Shown: one piece after another, positions 59,216 to 64,000 of the stretch
How the letters are laid out: the number at the start of each line of letters is the position of its first letter
Position numbering within the stretch: position 1 is the stretch's first letter
The notes under the pieces: model-generated
The model's input: the letters and a program-made list of their open reading frames with translations, nothing else
What the model was told of the DNA's origin: nothing
Databases searched by the model: none
Made by a program: the position numbers and the translations under genes
Assembly: GCF_014873495.1 (NCBI RefSeq)
Contig: NZ_JADBGF010000001.1
Span: 3,844,001-3,908,000, forward strand
Reading direction: 5' to 3'
Length of the DNA stretch: 64,000 nt
Source: Streptomyces stelliscabiei
GTDB taxonomy: Bacteria > Actinomycetota > Actinomycetes > Streptomycetales > Streptomycetaceae

Positions 59216-60541
59216 ATGGGCGTCGCGGGATCCACCGGGCCGGTGATGGACCGGGACGAGGTGGACCGTGCGCTCGCGCGGCTCGGCGCGGAGCACGAGG
59301 CCATCGAGACCTCGCTGCTCGCCCTGCAGGACCACGCGGGCCGCAGGCTGCTCGAAGGCGCCGCGTTGACCGGCGTCACCCAGGAGCGCTGGACGGCCGC
59401 GGACGCGTCGATCACGCTGCTGTGGGCGTACTTCGACGCGTACTCGGACGCGCTGCGCTCCGCCCGGGAGATCCGCTCGCGGCGCCGCTGGTCGAGCCGT
59501 GAGGACCTGGTGGAGCTGACCGAACTGCTGCGCGGCGAGGCGGTGACGGTCGCGGGCAGTGCCACCGCGATGGCCAACGCGCCGACACTGCAGGGCACGA
59601 GCCGGCTCAGCGAGCAGTTCTCGCTGGTCACGCTCGTGGACCGGATGAACGATCTGTACGCGTCCTCGCTCGACATGGTCGTGGCCGCCGACGCGGTGTG
59701 GTCCGCGCTGCCCGCCCGGATCGATCTACTGGCCGCCGAGCTCCAGCGCACCCGCCAGCTCGCGCACTCCGTCGGGGTACGCCCCGGTGAGCACCCGGCC
59801 GGCGACGACCTGGAGCGGATCACCCGCACCCTGACCCGGCTCCGGGAGCAGGTCGTCTCCGACCCGCTGGCCTTCTGGGTCCCCTCGCCGGGCAGTTCGG
59901 CGCCCGGCGGCGGCCGCCCGGACACCACGACGTACGACCGCGAGGCACGGGCCCTGGACGACGTCCGGCGGGAGATCGACGCCGTGCTGACGGTCCGGCA
60001 GGACGCGGAGTCGCGGCTGGTGAAGCTGCGGGACGTGCTGAGCCGCGCGGACCGTACGCTCGCCGAGGCGCGCAGCGCGCGCGGTGAGGTGCTGGCGAAG
60101 ATCGCCGCGAGCGAGGTGCCCGCGGTGAGCGGCCCGCCGACGGTGCTGCAAGAGCAGTTGGCGATGGCGGCCGAGTACCGCAGACACGCGCAGTGGCACC
60201 GGCTGTCGCCGCTGCTGGAGTCCCTGGAGCAGAAGGCGGACGACGAACTGCTGCGGGCCCGCGAGTCGTTGACGGCGGTCACCGCGCCGCTGGCGGTCCG
60301 CGCCGAGCTGCGCGGCCGGCTCGACGCGTACAAGGCGAAGGTCGCCCGGCACGGCTTCGCGGAGGACGCGCTGCTGGTCGAGCGGTACGACGCGGCGCGG
60401 CGCATGCTGTGGAGCGCCCCCTGCGACCTGCGGGTGGCCGAGACGGCGGTGCTGCGCTACCAGCACGCGGCCGCCGAGGTGCTGAGCCCGTCGGTGCCGG
60501 CGCAGGGGGCGCCCCAGGACCGGAGGGAGGAGGAATCGTGA
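59216..60541 (+). CDS. Helical protein of unknown function in the PknG module
   Basis: A 441-residue, almost all-helical, cytoplasmic protein with heptad-like stretches (about 15-110 and 250-360, for example YDREARALDDVRREIDAVLTVRQDAESRLVKLRDVL). No membrane segment, signal or enzyme motif. It is encoded between glnH and pknG and overlaps the pknG start by four bases, so it is translated together with the kinase. Comparable coiled-coil genes beside pknG occur in streptomycetes but not, to my knowledge, in mycobacteria. It may scaffold the kinase, or be its substrate or its regulator. The ATG at 59216 has GAGAGGTGATCG upstream. Confidence 0.75.
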   Translation: MGVAGSTGPVMDRDEVDRALARLGAEHEAIETSLLALQDHAGRRLLEGAALTGVTQERWTAADASITLLWAYFDAYSDALRSAREIRSRRRWSSREDLVELTELLRGEAVTVAGSATAMANAPTLQGTSRLSEQFSLVTLVDRMNDLYASSLDMVVAADAVWSALPARIDLLAAELQRTRQLAHSVGVRPGEHPAGDDLERITRTLTRLREQVVSDPLAFWVPSPGSSAPGGGRPDTTTYDREARALDDVRREIDAVLTVRQDAESRLVKLRDVLSRADRTLAEARSARGEVLAKIAASEVPAVSGPPTVLQEQLAMAAEYRRHAQWHRLSPLLESLEQKADDELLRARESLTAVTAPLAVRAELRGRLDAYKAKVARHGFAEDALLVERYDAARRMLWSAPCDLRVAETAVLRYQHAAAEVLSPSVPAQGAPQDRREEES

Positions 60542-63183
60542 GTCAGACGGAGGAGAGCCCGGCGGGCGAGGTCCCCGCGGGAGAGGCCCCGGCGGGCGAA
60601 GAGGCTCCGCAGCAGTCGTGCCAGCGGCCCGGCTGCTCGGGATCGTACGAGGACATGGGCGGCGGTGAGCTGTACTGCGACACGTGCGGGCTGGCCCCGG
60701 TCGTCTCCGCGAGCGGCATGGTCAACTCCCCGCCCACCGGCATCACCGGGGGCGGCAGGGGTTCTCGCGGCTCCGGTTCCAGCAGTGCGCGCTCCTCGCG
60801 CACCTCCGCGCGCTCCTCGCAGTCCCGGCGCTCGGTGTCCGGGCGGCTCTCGCGCGCCCTGTCGGGCAGGACCACGGGCCGCTCGGTGTCGGTGCGCAGC
60901 TCCGGCAAGACCGCCGGCTCCTCGGGCCGGGCCCGCCTCGGCGTCGGTCTCGTCCAGGTCCCGGACGTGCCGCGCCCGGACCCGCGTTCGATGGTCCTGG
61001 AGACCGCCGAGGTGCCCGAGCGGAAGCGGTTCTGCTCGCGCTCCGACTGCGGGGCGCCGGTCGGCCGGGCGCGCGGTGAGCGGCCGGGTCGCACGGAGGG
61101 CTTCTGCACCAAGTGCGGCCACCCGTACTCGTTCGTGCCGAAGCTGCACTCGGGCGACATCGTGCGCGGCCAGTACGAGGTCGTGGGCTGTCTCGCGCAC
61201 GGCGGTCTGGGCTGGATCTACCTGGCCATCGACCGCGCGGTGTCGGACCGCTGGGTCGTGCTGAAGGGCCTGCTCGACACCGGCGACCAGGACGCGATGG
61301 CCGCCGCGATCTCCGAGCGCCGCTTCCTCGCCGAGATCGAGCACTCCAACATCGTCCGCATCTACAACTTCGTCGAGCACCTCGACCAGCGCACCGGTTC
61401 GCTGGACGGGTACATCGTCATGGAGTACGTCGGCGGCAAGTCCCTCAAGGAGATCGCCAACGACCGCCGCACGGCGGACGGGCGCCGGGACCCGCTGCCG
61501 GTCGAGCAGGCGTGCGCGTACGGCATCGAGGCCCTGGAGGCGCTCGGTCACCTCCACAGCCGCAACCTGCTGTACTGCGACTTCAAGGTCGACAACGCGA
61601 TCCAGACCGAGGACCAGCTCAAGCTGATCGACATGGGCGCGGTGCGCAGGATGGACGACGACGAGTCCGCCATCTACGGCACGGTCGGCTACCAGGCGCC
61701 CGAGGTCGCCGACGTGGGCCCGTCGGTGGCCTCCGACCTGTACACGGTCGCCCGGACGCTCGCGGTCCTCACCTTCGACTTCCAGGGCTACACGAACGTC
61801 TTCGTGGACTCCCTGCCCGACCCCGACACCATCGAGGTCTTCCGCCAGTACGAGTCCTTCTACCGGCTGCTGGTCCGGGCCACCGACCCCGACCCGGCGC
61901 GTCGCTTCGCCTCCGCGCAGGAGATGGCGGAGCAGCTGACGGGCGTGCTGCGGGAGGTCGTCTCCCTCCAGACGGGCCGGGCCCGCCCCGCCCTGTCGAC
62001 GATCTTCGGCCCCGAGGTGCGGGTGACGGACACGGAACTGTTCGCGAAGCTCGACGGGGACGTGTCCCGGCTGGGGAGGCGCCGCGACAAGGCGAGCACG
62101 AGGAACGGAAGTTCGCCTTCCGTCGGAAGTTCACCTTCCGCCCCGCCCGCGCTGCTGACCGCCGGTGCCGCCGTCCCCGCCCGGCTCACCCGGGCGCTCG
62201 ACACCGCCGCCGCGGCCCTGGCGCTGCCGGTCCCCCGGGTCGACGCCGGGGACCCGAACGCCGGGTTCCTGGCGGGGCTCATGACCTCCGCGCCGACCGA
62301 GCTGATCACGGCGCTGCACGCGGCCCCCAGCGGCTCACTGGAGCTGCGGCTGCGCGAACTGCGGGCCCGGCTGGAGATGGGCGAGTTCACCATCGCGCTG
62401 GCCACCCTGGACGCCCTGGAGCGGGACCACCCCGACGACTGGCGGGTGGTCTGGTACCGGGGCGTGGCCGCGCTCGCCACCGGCGACCACGAGAACGCCG
62501 CGCTGTCCTTCGACGCGATCTACGACGCCTTCCCCGGCGAACCGGCCCCCAAGCTGGCCCTCGGCCTGTGCGCCGAGGTGCTGGGGCAGCTGGACAACGC
62601 CGCCGAGTACTACCGCCTGGTGTGGACGACCGACCCCAGCTTCGTCAGCAGCGCGTTCGGGCTCGCCCGGGTGCGGCTGACCGCCGGGGACCGGCAGAAC
62701 GCCGTCCACACCCTGGAGTCCGTGCCGGAGGCGTCCATCCACTACACCGCCGCCCGGGTCGCCGCCGTACGGGCGCGGCTCAGACATCGCCCGGAGGCGA
62801 CGCTCGGAGCAGTGTCGGCTCCGCCCCCTGCCGGGGCCGCCGGGAACGCCGAAGCCGCGCCGGACGTTCCGTTCCTGGACGACCTGACCGCGGCCGCCGG
62901 GCAGATCGAGGCGCTCGGCGGGTACGGTCTGGACGCGGTGCGCCGCGAGCAGTTGTCCACAGAGGTCCTTGGCTGCGCCCTGGACTGGGTACTCTCCGGG
63001 AGCCAGGGTGCCGCGCCCCCGGCCGGTGAGCGGATGCTGCTCGGCAGCGCGCTGGACGAGCGCGGCCTCCGCTTCGGACTGGAGCGGTCGTACCGCACTT
63101 TGGCCCGGCTCGCCCCAGGCGGCGAGGAGAGGATCGACCTGGTGGAACGTGCCAATCGTTACCGCCCCCGGACGTGGGTGTAG
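60538..63183 (+). CDS. pknG: PknG-type Ser/Thr protein kinase with zinc ribbons and TPR domain
   Basis: An 881-residue soluble kinase of the PknG class. GTG at 60538 overlaps the previous stop. The N terminus carries two zinc-ribbon or rubredoxin-like clusters: CQRPGCSGSYEDMGGGELYCDTCG (about 23-46) and FCSRSDCG...GFCTKCGHPYSF (about 164-200), separated by a Ser/Arg-rich disordered stretch. The kinase domain has AHGGLGWIYLA (about 222-230), anchoring Lys in VVLKGLL (about 240), catalytic YCDFKVDN (Asp about 346) and LIDMG in place of DFG; the normal HRD is absent as in all PknG. A TPR domain follows (about 600-790). PknG phosphorylates GarA-type FHA proteins to control glutamate and 2-oxoglutarate metabolism. 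Confidence 0.92.
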   Translation: MSQTEESPAGEVPAGEAPAGEEAPQQSCQRPGCSGSYEDMGGGELYCDTCGLAPVVSASGMVNSPPTGITGGGRGSRGSGSSSARSSRTSARSSQSRRSVSGRLSRALSGRTTGRSVSVRSSGKTAGSSGRARLGVGLVQVPDVPRPDPRSMVLETAEVPERKRFCSRSDCGAPVGRARGERPGRTEGFCTKCGHPYSFVPKLHSGDIVRGQYEVVGCLAHGGLGWIYLAIDRAVSDRWVVLKGLLDTGDQDAMAAAISERRFLAEIEHSNIVRIYNFVEHLDQRTGSLDGYIVMEYVGGKSLKEIANDRRTADGRRDPLPVEQACAYGIEALEALGHLHSRNLLYCDFKVDNAIQTEDQLKLIDMGAVRRMDDDESAIYGTVGYQAPEVADVGPSVASDLYTVARTLAVLTFDFQGYTNVFVDSLPDPDTIEVFRQYESFYRLLVRATDPDPARRFASAQEMAEQLTGVLREVVSLQTGRARPALSTIFGPEVRVTDTELFAKLDGDVSRLGRRRDKASTRNGSSPSVGSSPSAPPALLTAGAAVPARLTRALDTAAAALALPVPRVDAGDPNAGFLAGLMTSAPTELITALHAAPSGSLELRLRELRARLEMGEFTIALATLDALERDHPDDWRVVWYRGVAALATGDHENAALSFDAIYDAFPGEPAPKLALGLCAEVLGQLDNAAEYYRLVWTTDPSFVSSAFGLARVRLTAGDRQNAVHTLESVPEASIHYTAARVAAVRARLRHRPEATLGAVSAPPPAGAAGNAEAAPDVPFLDDLTAAAGQIEALGGYGLDAVRREQLSTEVLGCALDWVLSGSQGAAPPAGERMLLGSALDERGLRFGLERSYRTLARLAPGGEERIDLVERANRYRPRTWV

Positions 63184-63186
63184 TTG

Positions 63187-64000
63187 ATGTCGCAGATGCC
63201 CCAGCCGACCGCGCTGACGAAGTGCCCGATCTGCGAGTGGCCCCTCGCTTCGGACGACCGCTTCTGCGGTGCGTGCGGCCATGACCTCTCGGCGGTGCCC
63301 GCACCGCCGGAGGACCATCCCACCCTCACCATGAACGGGACGGCGGGCGACGGTCCCGACGCGGCCTCGTCCGTGGACTGGCCGCTCGCCTCCCCGCCCA
63401 GCTCCGACACCCCGCCGCCGGTGGTCCGCCCCACCGACATCCCGGGCACCGACTCCGGCGGCGGCGAACTGCCCGGTGCGGGGCGGGGCGTACGGTTCGA
63501 CCGGCCCCGCGAGCCCGACGAGTACCCGCTGGCCGCGCCCCAGCCGCCGGATCCGCGCACCGGCGACCTCGCCACCCCGCCGGCCGGTACGAAGGTGTGC
63601 GTGGCCTGCCGCGCGGGCCACGTCGACCGGGACGGCTACTGCGAGAACTGCGGGCACGCGCAGCCGCGCGAACGCGACCACATGGAACTGGAGCTGGGCG
63701 CGGTCGCCGCGGTCAGCGACCGGGGTCTGCGCCACCACCGCAACGAGGACTCGTTCGCGATCTCCTCGACCGCCCTGCCCGACGGCTCCCCCGCGGTCGT
63801 CGCGATCGTCTGCGACGGCGTGTCCTCCGCGACCCGCCCCGACGACGCCTCGCTCGCCGCGGCCCGCGCCGCCAACGAGACGGTGCTGGAGTCGCTGCCG
63901 CGCGGCACCCACCCGCAGCAGGCGATGCACGACGCGATCGTCGCCGCCGCGAGCGCCGTCAACGCCCTGGCGGAGGAGCCGGAGACGGCCCAGGAGCACG
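63187..64000 (+). CDS. PP2C-type protein phosphatase with N-terminal zinc ribbons (partial, continues beyond window)
   Basis: The open frame starts at ATG 63187, three bases after the pknG stop, and runs off the window end after 271 codons. The N terminus has a zinc ribbon (KCPICEWPLASDDRFCGACGHDL), a Pro/Gly-rich linker (about 40-130) and a second ribbon (VCVACRAGHVDRDGYCENCGHA). A PP2C domain begins with LELGAVAAVSDRGLRHHRNEDSFAIS and VVAIVCDGVSSA, the metal-binding aspartates. It is the natural opposing phosphatase for PknG, as both carry the same double zinc-ribbon plan. The catalytic domain C terminus is not in the window, so completeness cannot be judged. Confidence 0.88.
   Translation, partial: MSQMPQPTALTKCPICEWPLASDDRFCGACGHDLSAVPAPPEDHPTLTMNGTAGDGPDAASSVDWPLASPPSSDTPPPVVRPTDIPGTDSGGGELPGAGRGVRFDRPREPDEYPLAAPQPPDPRTGDLATPPAGTKVCVACRAGHVDRDGYCENCGHAQPRERDHMELELGAVAAVSDRGLRHHRNEDSFAISSTALPDGSPAVVAIVCDGVSSATRPDDASLAAARAANETVLESLPRGTHPQQAMHDAIVAAASAVNALAEEPETAQEH

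Overview
This is high-GC actinobacterial chromosome, almost certainly Streptomyces. The signs are GC-rich third codon positions, many GTG starts, Tat and lipoprotein exporters, mycothiol-linked proteins, a PknG module, and a chitosan-oligosaccharide operon matching csnR-K of S. coelicolor/S. lividans. About fifty protein genes are supported. I saw no rRNA or tRNA gene, no CRISPR array and no prophage. Most of the window looks like conserved core; the accessory material is two TnpB-only transposon remnants and several intergenic repeats.

Layout. 0-9.6 kb: housekeeping and signalling genes (HD protein, frameshifted SpoIIE-type phosphatase, Eis-like acetyltransferase, Nei-type DNA glycosylase, rpiB, amino-acid permease, Ser/Thr kinase, sortase-type surface protein). 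9.8-10.9 kb: decayed TnpB element abutting bioY. 11.5-18.7 kb: sulfur-scavenging locus (ROK regulator, SsuA/C/B-type sulfonate ABC transporter, FMN-dependent monooxygenase, TauD-like dioxygenase) that contains two probable attenuator leader peptides. 18.8-31.2 kb: Rv2466c/DsbA-like protein, aminopeptidase N, AbiEi/DUF559-like protein, DD-peptidase-like hydrolase, Tat-exported metallophosphoesterase, NUDIX enzyme, large subtilase. 31.3-32.8 kb: second TnpB element, apparently catalytically intact. 32.8-38.5 kb: ECF sigma factor with a membrane partner, asd, and a second aminopeptidase N. 38.6-49.2 kb: EamA exporter/MarR pair, malQ, PadR-ABC export operon, MscS channel, HNH protein, secreted protein. 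49.4-56.3 kb: csnR and csnEFGHK. 56.6-64.0 kb: PknG signalling module (GlnX-like, GlnH-like, helical protein, PknG, zinc-ribbon PP2C phosphatase), truncated by the window end.

How genes work together. The sulfur locus would import sulfonates or sulfate esters and oxidise them to sulfite; cysteine-bearing leader peptides before the regulator and before ssuA suggest translation-coupled sensing of cysteine supply. The csn operon imports chitosan oligosaccharides, phosphorylates them and cleaves the phosphorylated sugar, under CsnR and a near-perfect inverted repeat upstream of it. In the PknG module, an extracytoplasmic amino-acid sensor (GlnH) and membrane relay (GlnX) would set the activity of a cytoplasmic kinase, with a phosphatase as counterpart. 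The MarR-EamA and PadR-ABC pairs are two drug-efflux-like modules, each with a symmetrical operator next to the regulator gene.

The observations most worth follow-up are the two leader peptides of the sulfur locus, the two TnpB elements that share left ends and each stop exactly at the 3' end of a convergent gene, the 36-bp PadR dyad, the five-gene PknG cassette, and a 25-bp tandem array inside an intergenic palindromic repeat.
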